A stretch of DNA of 39,238 bases, taken from the NCBI GenBank assembly GCA_934099115.1, contig CAKOPK010000010.1, positions 1 through 39,238 of the forward strand, written 5' to 3'. The position numbers and the translations under genes were made by a program. A model generated the notes under the pieces. It was not told the origin of the DNA, searched no databases, and saw nothing but the letters and a program-made list of their open reading frames with translations. Numbering within the stretch: position 1 is the stretch's first letter; every line of letters starts with the position of its first letter. Of the stretch, positions 8,019 to 16,151 are shown piece by piece. The stretch is from an uncultured Bacilli bacterium (GTDB lineage Bacteria; Bacillota_I; Bacilli_A; RF39; UBA660).

Positions 8019-10040
8019 TTAGTCCTCCTGTTGTTTTTTCTTTTGCTTTTTCATTTCTTCTGTTGCTTCTAATATTGCATCTTCTATTGTTTTAATACTA
8101 TCATTTATCATAGAATAGCCAAATTCTGCTCCATAATCATAGGGAAGTTTTTTAAATTCTTTATTTAATTTATGAATATAATTTGTTACTTGTTTTTGAG
8201 TATAACCTACTAAATAAACTAAGAATTCGTTTCCATCTGTGCGCATGATATCACTATTATCTAATTGAGTTTTTATTAAAACATTAGCAGCAGCTTTAAT
8301 TTGTTTATCTCCTTCTTCATATCCTAGAGTATCATTAATAAATTGAATATTATTTAAGTCAATTACTATCATAGTTTGAGGATAAATTGTATTATTATTC
8401 CAGTTGTTAATATATTCGTTTAAGTAATTTCTATTCTTTAGGGATGTTAATTGGTCGATAAATTTCATTTTGTTTTCTTTTTTTATTTTTTTAGCAACCT
8501 TAATTTTCTTACTACTACGATAGAAAATAATGAAAGATACAGCAAAAATACTTAATGTTAGTAATATATATTTGGCAATTGTTCCTAGAACACTTCCTGT
8601 TTTTACAGTTAAGCTATGATTATACATTCCTTTATAAACCATTTCTTTATTATCAAGAGTCATACAATATTTAGTAAATAATTTATAGAAAGCAGAATCT
8701 GTTCTAGATTTAAAATTATAAGTTTCATGAATTGAACCACTGTATCTTTCAGTATAATTCGATAATCTATCACTAGAATATAAATCAAAGATATTTTTAT
8801 CTAATATTATAATTATGTCTTGTTTGTTTAGTTTCTTTAATTCTTTTTCGTTTTCATAAGTTTTAATATTAATACCCTTTATCTTATTTAAATAAGTTTC
8901 TAAATAACTATTTTTTTCAACATATACTGTATTTCCTATTAAACTATTAATAGATTGGATTACTAATTTATTATTATTTCTAGCTATAATACTATATTCA
9001 ATATTTATTTTAGAATCTGCACTATAATAATTATCTTGTAAATTATAATAATTAAAGTATAAATCTATATCACCAGATGCGATAGCTTTTTTAAACTTAT
9101 TTATATTACGATATTTTGTGTAGTTAAAATCTACTTTACTAAATTCACCAAAATCATATAGATACATAGCTACTATTCCACCATAATTACCACTCATAAT
9201 TACTTCATAAGGACTATTATTTAAGAAGCCATATTTATAAGTTATACTTTGTATTGCATCTACTTCTGTTTCAGTTATTCCTAAAGAACTAGTAAATAAA
9301 TTAAATTCTTCTCTTTTAAAATATTCATCTAAATTAGAAGTAGTCCAATTTTGATAAAATTTATTTAATACGCTTGTAAATGTATCACTGTTATTACCAC
9401 TTATTACATAATTAAATGTTACATCTGATAAGTGATAATTTATATAATAATCATTTTTTAAAATTTCATCTAAATATAATGTTAAAGGAACAATCATATA
9501 ATTAATGTCTTTTCCACTTTTTAAAGCTTCTAGTAAACTTGTCTTATCTTCATAAGTTGTAAATGTAAGATTTGAATTATTTAAAAAACTTGTTATATAA
9601 GAAAAATCACTACTAATTACACCTATTTTTTTATTTAAGAAATTGTCATAACTATCTACTATTTCATTTTCTTTTCCTACTAAAACATAATGGTCACGAT
9701 AGAAGACTGTGTCATTGTTACTTAAATTTGTTTTTAATCCTAGAGTTAAGCCTGTAGTTGTTTCTCCATAATTATAAGTGATAGGATTTAATTCTAAGTG
9801 ATACTCAGTTTCAAAGTCTTTTATAAAATCATAAAATACTCCTGTACCTGTTTTTCCAAAGATATTTACATCATTTATTACGTTTATGTTCTGTACTACT
9901 TTTAAGTTCGCATTAATCCATTTCTTTTCACTACTAGATAATTTGTTGTCATCTGTAAGTGTACGATATAGTATAATTCCAATTATTAAAATTAAAAATA
10001 TACTGATTATTGTTATAATAATACCTTTTTTATTTTTCAT
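8019..10040 (-). CDS. Membrane GGDEF protein with tandem solute-binding sensor domains; degenerate active site
   Basis: 673 residues. A membrane anchor (about 6-26) is followed by a long extracytoplasmic region of about 450 residues. That region looks like two periplasmic-binding-protein (SBP_bac_3-like) modules, for example KNEIVDSYDNFLNKKIGVIS and ATSGD-type segments. A second membrane helix lies near 488-510, and a C-terminal GGDEF domain starts at FIDQLTSLKNRNYL. The GGDEF signature reads RTDGNEF, so the first Gly is Asp and the catalytic Asp/Glu is Asn. This probably abolishes cyclase activity, leaving a ligand-sensing or nucleotide-binding role. TAGGAATT precedes the ATG. It lies 5 bases after a small membrane-protein gene and is coupled to YihY. 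Confidence 0.82.
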   Translation of the reverse strand: MKNKKGIIITIISIFLILIIGIILYRTLTDDNKLSSSEKKWINANLKVVQNINVINDVNIFGKTGTGVFYDFIKDFETEYHLELNPITYNYGETTTGLTLGLKTNLSNNDTVFYRDHYVLVGKENEIVDSYDNFLNKKIGVISSDFSYITSFLNNSNLTFTTYEDKTSLLEALKSGKDINYMIVPLTLYLDEILKNDYYINYHLSDVTFNYVISGNNSDTFTSVLNKFYQNWTTSNLDEYFKREEFNLFTSSLGITETEVDAIQSITYKYGFLNNSPYEVIMSGNYGGIVAMYLYDFGEFSKVDFNYTKYRNINKFKKAIASGDIDLYFNYYNLQDNYYSADSKINIEYSIIARNNNKLVIQSINSLIGNTVYVEKNSYLETYLNKIKGINIKTYENEKELKKLNKQDIIIILDKNIFDLYSSDRLSNYTERYSGSIHETYNFKSRTDSAFYKLFTKYCMTLDNKEMVYKGMYNHSLTVKTGSVLGTIAKYILLTLSIFAVSFIIFYRSSKKIKVAKKIKKENKMKFIDQLTSLKNRNYLNEYINNWNNNTIYPQTMIVIDLNNIQFINDTLGYEEGDKQIKAAANVLIKTQLDNSDIMRTDGNEFLVYLVGYTQKQVTNYIHKLNKEFKKLPYDYGAEFGYSMINDSIKTIEDAILEATEEMKKQKKKQQED

Positions 10041-10045
10041 AATTC

Positions 10046-10537
10046 CTACTCTTCTTTACTTACAACCCTATTATTATTCCAAACGATACCACCGGTGCCA
10101 CTTACATTGTGTGAACCTATGATTTGAAATCCTTCAGATTCTTCTGTTGCTTCACTTTCAATCATAAATTCAATATCATAGAAGCTTTTGATGTCTTCAC
10201 TAAAGTATTCTAGAGATGCTAGAACTTTACTTTCTGCTTCTACTAATGTAATATTCGATGTAAAATTAATTGTAACATATATAACTTTGCCAGAAATTCT
10301 TATCTTAGCATCTTTGATAGTTTCATCTTCTTTATATTTTCCTATAATATCGCTTTGTTCACTATCTTTAAATGGATGGCTTTTTATTCCATCTAAGCGG
10401 TCTCCATATTTGGAACTAGATGAACCTACAAAGTAAGTAACTACTACCACACTTATGGCAATTAAACACGCTATTAATATCATTAACAATACTAATAAGA
10501 CACTATTTTCTTGCCAGATTTTTTTTAATTTTTTCAT
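10046..10537 (-). CDS. Small membrane-anchored protein of unknown function
   Basis: 163 residues: a short basic N terminus, one membrane helix (about 13-37, rich in Leu/Ile/Val), then a Ser-rich linker and a soluble domain of about 115 residues. That domain has an alternating beta pattern (KVIYVTINFTSNITL) and an acidic stretch (ESEATEESEG). I do not recognise a family. AGAGG lies before the ATG. It opens an operon with the SBP-GGDEF and YihY genes, so a role linked to the sensor is possible, by context only. Confidence 0.6.
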   Translation of the reverse strand: MKKLKKIWQENSVLLVLLMILIACLIAISVVVVTYFVGSSSSKYGDRLDGIKSHPFKDSEQSDIIGKYKEDETIKDAKIRISGKVIYVTINFTSNITLVEAESKVLASLEYFSEDIKSFYDIEFMIESEATEESEGFQIIGSHNVSGTGGIVWNNNRVVSKEE

Positions 10538-10631
10538 ATTAAACCTCTTTTCCGTTTCGTATGCTACTCTATTATATCATTAAATGATATTTTAGACAAT
10601 TTATAATTATTTTACATAATTTTACAAATAA

Positions 10632-10664
10632 AAATTGTAAACAGTTATAGGCTGTCTACAATTT
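10632..10664 (-). terminator. Terminator of the nucleotidyltransferase-ligA operon
   Basis: AAATTGTA-a-ACAG pairs with CTGT-c-TACAATTT: a 12-bp stem with one internal mismatch, overlapping the ligA stop codon. T-rich sequence follows on the minus strand. Confidence 0.7.
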
Positions 10665-12633
10665 CTTTTAATTTAGCTTCATCCCAAATTTCTATTCCTA
10701 GATTTTTAGCTTTTTCATACTTGCTTCCTGGAGATGTGCCTACAATTACAACATTTGTGTTTTTGCTTACGCTATCTATACTTTTTCCTCCGAAAGATTC
10801 AATTAAAGATTTTATTTCATCTCTATTCATAAAAGATATAGTTCCTGTTATAACAAATTTTTTATTAGTAAATAAAACATTTTCTTTGGCTTTTCCGCCT
10901 AAATATTCCATGTTAATTCCCATATCTTTTAATGCTTTTATTGTCTCTAAGTTTTTTTCATTCTTAAAATAATCAATAATATTTTGAGCTAGGATATCTC
11001 CAATATCAGGAATATTTATTAAATCTTCATAGGTTGTATTTATTAAATTATCTATGGTTGTATACTTTTCTGCTAAAAGTTTAGCATTTTTAGCACCAAT
11101 ACCTCTTATTCCTAAGCCAAATAATAGTCTTTCTAAACTGTTTTTCTTGCTTTCTTCGATAGCAATTAAAAGATTATTTACTTTTTTATTTCCATATCCT
11201 TCTAGTTCAATAATATCTTCTTTATGTTCACTTAGTTTATAAAAATCAGGTATTTCTTTTATAAATTCTTCATTATAAAAGTCTTCTAATATTTCATCTC
11301 CTAAACCATCTATATTCATGGCATTTCTGCTTGCAAAATGAATTAAACTTTCTATGTTTTTCTTAGGGCATAAGTCATTTTCACAAAAATAATCTACGGT
11401 TCCTTTTTTTACTAATTTACTACCACAGATTGGACATTTATCAATCATTTTAAATTTTGGTAATTCTTGAAATCTACGCTCTTTTTTAGCTTCTACTACT
11501 TCTGGTATTACATCTCCGGCTTTTCTAATCGATACTATATCTCCTATTCTTAAATCTTTTTCTAAACAATAATCCTCATTATGAAGAGTTGCTCTTCTGA
11601 TTGTAGAACCCATAACTAATACCGGTTCTAGTATAGCATTTGGTGTTATTTGGCCAGTTCTACCAACTGTAAATTTAATATCTATTAATTTTGTTAAGAC
11701 TTCTTCTGCTGGAAATTTATAGGCGATAGCCCATCTAGGATATTTGGCAGTTGCTCCTAACATTTTTTGACTTTGTAAATCATTTACTTTGATTACTATT
11801 CCATCTATTTCATAGGGAAGGCTTGCTCTTTTTTTAGTCATATCTTCAATAAAAGGTATAATATCGCTTGCTTTACATAACTTTGATGCTGGATTTACTT
11901 TAAAACCTAGTTCTTCCATAAATTTTAAAGCTTCATAATGAGTTTTAATTCCATAGTCTTCGGGATTTGGTAAATGATAAATCCAAGTGTCTAAATGACG
12001 TTTAGCTGCTATTTTAGGGTCTAATTGCCGAATTGAACCAGCTGCAGCGTTTCTAACATTTTGAAGTAACGGTTCTCCTTTTTTAGCTCTTTCTTCATTT
12101 AATTTTTTTAAAGTTGCTTTATTCATATAAATTTCGCCACGTACTTCAATATCAATATCTCTTTTTAAGTCTAATGGGACGGTTTTAATTGTCTTTACAT
12201 TATGTGTTATATCTTCACCTACTACACCATCACCACGAGTGGCTGCTGTTACTAATTTTCCATGTTCATAATGAAGAGATACACTTAAGCCATCTATCTT
12301 TAATTCACTTACAAATTCAGAACTCACTCCACTATCTTTTACACGTTTAATAAAGTCATTTATTTCATCTTCATTAAATACATCTGCTAGAGAAAACATT
12401 GGTATTTTATGTCTTATTTTGCTGAATTTATCAATTGCTTCACCACCAACTCTATTTGTGGGACTGTTTAAGTCTTTTAATTCTGGATATTTTTCCTCTA
12501 AAACAATTAATTCACGCATGTATTTGTCATATTCTTGGTCGGTAATAGATGGACTATCTATATTATAGTATTCATAGTTTGCTTGATTTAAAATTTTTGT
12601 TAATTCTTCTATTCTATTCTTTATCTCTTCCAT
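10645..12633 (-). CDS. ligA: NAD-dependent DNA ligase LigA
   Basis: 662 residues, a full-length bacterial NAD+ ligase. It seals nicks in replication and repair through a lysyl-AMP intermediate. Domains in order: Ia (N-terminal, YYNIDSPSITDQEYD), adenylation domain with ELKIDG (Lys112 active site), OB fold (VGRTGQITPNAILEPV), a four-Cys zinc finger (CPICG...CENDLCPKK), helix-hairpin-helix repeats (GLGIRGIGAKNAKLLAEKY), and a C-terminal BRCT domain. It follows the nucleotidyltransferase gene directly and is translated from an ATG just past that gene's stop. Confidence 0.98.
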   Translation of the reverse strand: MEEIKNRIEELTKILNQANYEYYNIDSPSITDQEYDKYMRELIVLEEKYPELKDLNSPTNRVGGEAIDKFSKIRHKIPMFSLADVFNEDEINDFIKRVKDSGVSSEFVSELKIDGLSVSLHYEHGKLVTAATRGDGVVGEDITHNVKTIKTVPLDLKRDIDIEVRGEIYMNKATLKKLNEERAKKGEPLLQNVRNAAAGSIRQLDPKIAAKRHLDTWIYHLPNPEDYGIKTHYEALKFMEELGFKVNPASKLCKASDIIPFIEDMTKKRASLPYEIDGIVIKVNDLQSQKMLGATAKYPRWAIAYKFPAEEVLTKLIDIKFTVGRTGQITPNAILEPVLVMGSTIRRATLHNEDYCLEKDLRIGDIVSIRKAGDVIPEVVEAKKERRFQELPKFKMIDKCPICGSKLVKKGTVDYFCENDLCPKKNIESLIHFASRNAMNIDGLGDEILEDFYNEEFIKEIPDFYKLSEHKEDIIELEGYGNKKVNNLLIAIEESKKNSLERLLFGLGIRGIGAKNAKLLAEKYTTIDNLINTTYEDLINIPDIGDILAQNIIDYFKNEKNLETIKALKDMGINMEYLGGKAKENVLFTNKKFVITGTISFMNRDEIKSLIESFGGKSIDSVSKNTNVVIVGTSPGSKYEKAKNLGIEIWDEAKLKEIVDSL

Positions 12634-12634
12634 A

Positions 12635-13537
12635 TTAATCCCAAAGTTTTTCTGGATATTCTCCTTTACTAATTAAATCTTTAATACTATTTTTTACTTC
12701 TTCTAAGTCTTCTTTATATGTCATACCTTTCCATTTACTTAAAGATACTATATTTCGTAGTTCAATTTCACCATTTAATAGTTTTTCTTTTACTAAATCT
12801 GGTAATAAGGCTTCATTTGCTAAGATTTTTTCATCGTCTTGTTTAAAATAATTTTCAAAGTATTCTCTTAAATAATCAAACATTTTGTGATGAAATGCAA
12901 ACATATTAACCGCTACTGGTTGTTCAAATGGGATATTAAATTCTTCACTTCCATCTAATGGTTCACATAATGCATAATCGTCTTTTTTTGTAATTTTGCT
13001 TTCTATTAATTCTCTTATTCTTTCATTATCAGAGAAACATACTGCTCTTTTTACACTTCCAAAATCTGATGCCGTTTCAATATAAGGGAAATTAATAGAT
13101 GCATATATATTTTCATCTTTTACTTCATCTAAAAATTTAACTGCTTTTAAGTATGAGTCTTGACCATAAAAGTCATCTGCATTAATAACTATAAAATCGC
13201 CTTCTACTTCTTTTTCACTGCATAATACTGCTTGAATTGTTCCCCATGGTTTTTCTCTTTTTTCTGCTAGATATTTTTTAGCAGGTATATCTTTAATATC
13301 TTGAAATGCGTATGCTACTTCTATTTTATCTTCTAGTCTTTTACCAATTGTCTCTTTAAATGTTTCTTCTAATTCTTTTTTGATTATAAAAACTACTTTA
13401 TCGATGCCTGCTCTTTTAGCATCATATACTGAATAATCAATTATAAATTCTCCATTTGGTCCTACTGGTTCAATTTGTTTTAAACCTCCAAAACGGCTGC
13501 CCATTCCAGCGGCCATAACTACTAACGTTTTTTTCAT
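12635..13537 (-). CDS. Sugar-phosphate nucleotidyltransferase
   Basis: 300 residues of the NTP_transferase fold. The nucleotide-binding motif MAAGMGSRFGGLKQIEPVG is at residues 8-26, and the metal Asp is in VINADDFYG near residue 108. Such enzymes join NTP and a sugar-1-phosphate to make NDP-sugar. The sequence is less close to GalU/RmlA than to a Bacillota group annotated simply as nucleotidyltransferase, so the substrate is open. AGGAGG precedes the ATG. It is the promoter-proximal gene of the pair with ligA, a functionally odd pairing. Confidence 0.85.
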   Translation of the reverse strand: MKKTLVVMAAGMGSRFGGLKQIEPVGPNGEFIIDYSVYDAKRAGIDKVVFIIKKELEETFKETIGKRLEDKIEVAYAFQDIKDIPAKKYLAEKREKPWGTIQAVLCSEKEVEGDFIVINADDFYGQDSYLKAVKFLDEVKDENIYASINFPYIETASDFGSVKRAVCFSDNERIRELIESKITKKDDYALCEPLDGSEEFNIPFEQPVAVNMFAFHHKMFDYLREYFENYFKQDDEKILANEALLPDLVKEKLLNGEIELRNIVSLSKWKGMTYKEDLEEVKNSIKDLISKGEYPEKLWD

Positions 13538-13581
13538 GAAAAAACCTCCTTTAATTTATGTACTCATTATAACATCTATTT

Positions 13582-13944
13582 TTATTTTTTAGCAATATAT
13601 TTCTGATTTTTGCTTTTTGGCTTGTCAGGTATAGTGTATTCTATTAGACCTTTTTTTAGCATGGGATTTAAAATTTTTGTTCTAAAGTATTTTCTATCTG
13701 CTATATTTATGAAGGATTGTATTTCTTTTCCAGTTTTTGATGTTATGCAAAAATTTAATATGTTTATTTCGTAATTAGAATTTTGGTCGAATGTATCTTG
13801 AGGGGTAACTTGAGAGGTAACTTGAGGGGTAACTTGAGGGGTTTCCTGAAAAGCCAGAATCATATTATTTCTTATGTATGTTTGATTTTTGCTTCTTGGC
13901 TTTTCAGTTAGTAACATTGTATCAAAAAAACATATTGTTGTCAA
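13582..13944 (-). pseudogene. C-terminal remnant of an AlbA_2/HATPase-type ATP-binding protein
   Basis: A 120-residue open frame without a convincing start or ribosome site. Its end, LKKGLIEYTIPDKPKSKNQKYI, and a TPQVTPQVTSQVTPQ linker are characteristic of the C-terminal winged helix of AlbA_2 (putative DNA-binding) ATPase proteins, which are normally about 400-500 residues. The catalytic parts are absent. The tail motif occurs twice (KPRSKNQTYI near residue 15 and KPKSKNQKYI at the end), and the DNA behind it is repeated 19/20 at 13604-13623 and 13883-13902. This suggests collapse of two tandem copies. I treat it as a decayed gene; a small expressed protein is not excluded. Confidence 0.55.
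13797..13844. repeat. Four 12-bp tandem repeats encoding TPQV units
   Basis: Four consecutive copies of CTTGAGGGGTAA (second copy AGAGG, last copy ending TTT) encode the TPQV/TSQV linker on the minus strand. Copy number could change by slippage without shifting the frame. Confidence 0.85.
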
Positions 13945-13989
13945 ACGTTTGTTCTTTTCTTTTGCTAAAAAAATATAGCTATTTTTTAG

Positions 13990-16071
13990 CTACATTTTCT
14001 TTAAACTTTTATGATTTTTCATTAGTTTTCTGATACCAAAATTTTTAGCAAAAGCGATGCTTACAAACTTATCGTCAGTTCCAATAACTACACCTTTACC
14101 ATAAATAGTATGGATTACAATATCTCCTTTTTGATATTCAACACATTCATTACTATACATTTCTTCTTTATTAATTACTTTTTCTTCTTTAATACTATAA
14201 TTACTGCTTTCTAATACATTTTGGTCTATTTCATTAATAAATCTTGAAGGAATATTCATATTTGTTTTACCATATAACATTCTTTTCTTAGCATTAGTTA
14301 AATATAATCTTTCTTTTGCTCTAGTAAATCCTACATAGCATAGTCTTCTTTCTTCTTCTATTCCTTCATCTCCTTCTAAGAAAGCATTAGAGTGAGGGAA
14401 TATTCCTTCTTCCATTCCTGTAATAAATACGATAGGAAATTCTAGACCTTTAGCACTATGTAATGTCATTAAAGTAATGACATTATCATCTTCTTGATGT
14501 TCCGATATATCTGCGACTAAACTTATTTCTTCTAAGAAATCTTCTAAGTTTACAGACCCTGTTCTTGCTTCATAGGAAGCTGTGATACTCTTAAACTCCA
14601 TTAAGTTTTCAAGTCTTAATTCATTTTCTAATGTTTTTTCAGCCTCTAATTCTTTTCTTATTCCACTTTTTTCTAAGACATCGTCAATTAATTCTGTTAA
14701 AGATAAATTTAAAGCATCATTTCTTAATTCTAATATTAAATCTTTAAATTCTAATTCTTTACTACTTGTAATAGCATCAAACATAGAACAGTTTAATTCT
14801 CTAGCTTTTTTCTCTAAATCATCAACGCTTTTATTACCAATTTTTCTTTTAGGTACATTGATTATTCTTCTTAAACTTATATCATCATTCGTATTATTTA
14901 TTAATCTTAAATAACATAGTAAATCTTTAATTTCTTTACGATTATAGAAATAAAAACTACCAAATACTTTATAGGGAAAATTATTTTTTAATAACACTTC
15001 TTCTACATTTCGAGATTGGGCATTTGTTCTATAGAATATTGCAATATCTTTATATTCATATCCTTCTAATAATAATCTTTTTATTTCATCTACAATTAAA
15101 GTTACTTCATGTTTTTCATCATAACTTCTTAAATATTTTACTTTTACGCCATCTCCTAAAGTACTATATAAATCCATATCTTTTCTCTCTTTATTATTTT
15201 TAATAACAGAATTAGCAGCATCTAATATATTTTTCGTACTACGATAGTTTTGCTCTAATTTAATTACTTTTGTATCTTTAAAGTTCTTTTCAAAATCTAA
15301 GATATTTCTAAAATTAGCACCTCTAAAACCATATATAGATTGAGATGGATCTCCTACTACAAAGATATTTTTATCTTTATCTGCTAGCATTTTACTCATT
15401 TTATATTGTACTTCATTCGTATCTTGGTATTCATCAATTAATATATATGGAAAGTGTTCTTGATATTTATTTAATATTTCTTTATTTGTTTTAAATAATT
15501 TAACTGGTAATACTAATAAATCATCAAAGTCTACAGAATTATTCTTTCTTAATACTTTATCATATTCATGATATATATCTATTACTTTCTTTTCAGCATT
15601 ACTAATAAAATATTTATCTAAATCTGCATCTGTTAATAATTCATTCTTGATAAAACTAATTTTACTTCTAACAAAGTAAGGATTTATATCTTTTGGGTCA
15701 ATATTAAGTTCTTTCATAATCTTTTTAATTAAACTTAATACATCATCACTATCTAAGATTGTAAAGTTTTTATTCATTCCTAATTCTTCTATATTTTCTC
15801 TTAATATTTTTAAGCCAAAAGAATGGAAAGTTCCTACAAACACTCTATTATCTGGGACTAATAAATTTAATCTTTCACGCATTTCTTTAGCTGCTTTATT
15901 AGTAAATGTAATTGCTAAAATATTAGTATCACTAATACCATTTTCTATTAAGTATGCTATACGGGTTGTTAATACTTTTGTTTTTCCAGAACCAGCACCT
16001 GCTATAACTAAACATGGACCATCTATATGCATTACAGCTTCTTTTTGCTGTTCATTTAATTTTTCTAACAT
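13990..16071 (-). CDS. pcrA: UvrD/PcrA-type ATP-dependent DNA helicase
   Basis: 693 residues of superfamily 1A helicase, a 3'-5' translocase in repair and replication restart. Motif Q/I are near the start (LNEQQKEAV; Walker A GAGSGKT at 25-31), motif Ia is ITFTNKAAKEM, motif II LIDEYQDT, motif III VGDPSQSIYGFRGA, motif IV QNYRST, motif V/VI TLMTLHSAKGLEF and CYVGFTRAKERLYL. It is slightly shorter than typical PcrA, and the C-terminal Tudor-like segment that binds RNA polymerase is present in short form (YQKGDIVIHTIYGKGVV). AAGGTGATTTAAAG precedes the ATG. It stands apart from ligA, to which pcrA is often adjacent in Bacilli, by two intervening genes. Confidence 0.96.
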   Translation of the reverse strand: MLEKLNEQQKEAVMHIDGPCLVIAGAGSGKTKVLTTRIAYLIENGISDTNILAITFTNKAAKEMRERLNLLVPDNRVFVGTFHSFGLKILRENIEELGMNKNFTILDSDDVLSLIKKIMKELNIDPKDINPYFVRSKISFIKNELLTDADLDKYFISNAEKKVIDIYHEYDKVLRKNNSVDFDDLLVLPVKLFKTNKEILNKYQEHFPYILIDEYQDTNEVQYKMSKMLADKDKNIFVVGDPSQSIYGFRGANFRNILDFEKNFKDTKVIKLEQNYRSTKNILDAANSVIKNNKERKDMDLYSTLGDGVKVKYLRSYDEKHEVTLIVDEIKRLLLEGYEYKDIAIFYRTNAQSRNVEEVLLKNNFPYKVFGSFYFYNRKEIKDLLCYLRLINNTNDDISLRRIINVPKRKIGNKSVDDLEKKARELNCSMFDAITSSKELEFKDLILELRNDALNLSLTELIDDVLEKSGIRKELEAEKTLENELRLENLMEFKSITASYEARTGSVNLEDFLEEISLVADISEHQEDDNVITLMTLHSAKGLEFPIVFITGMEEGIFPHSNAFLEGDEGIEEERRLCYVGFTRAKERLYLTNAKKRMLYGKTNMNIPSRFINEIDQNVLESSNYSIKEEKVINKEEMYSNECVEYQKGDIVIHTIYGKGVVIGTDDKFVSIAFAKNFGIRKLMKNHKSLKKM

Positions 16072-16117
16072 CTTTAAATCACCTTAATAATAATTATAGC
16101 AAAAATTTATAATTAAA

Positions 16118-16144
16118 AAAAGCAACTTTACATAAGTTACTTTT
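16118..16144 (-). terminator. Terminator of the first variable surface-protein gene
   Basis: AAAAGCAACTT pairs with AAGTTACTTTT (one mismatch) around a 5-base loop. On the minus strand it follows the stop codon and runs into TTTTTT. Confidence 0.7.
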
Positions 16145-16151
16145 AGAAATT

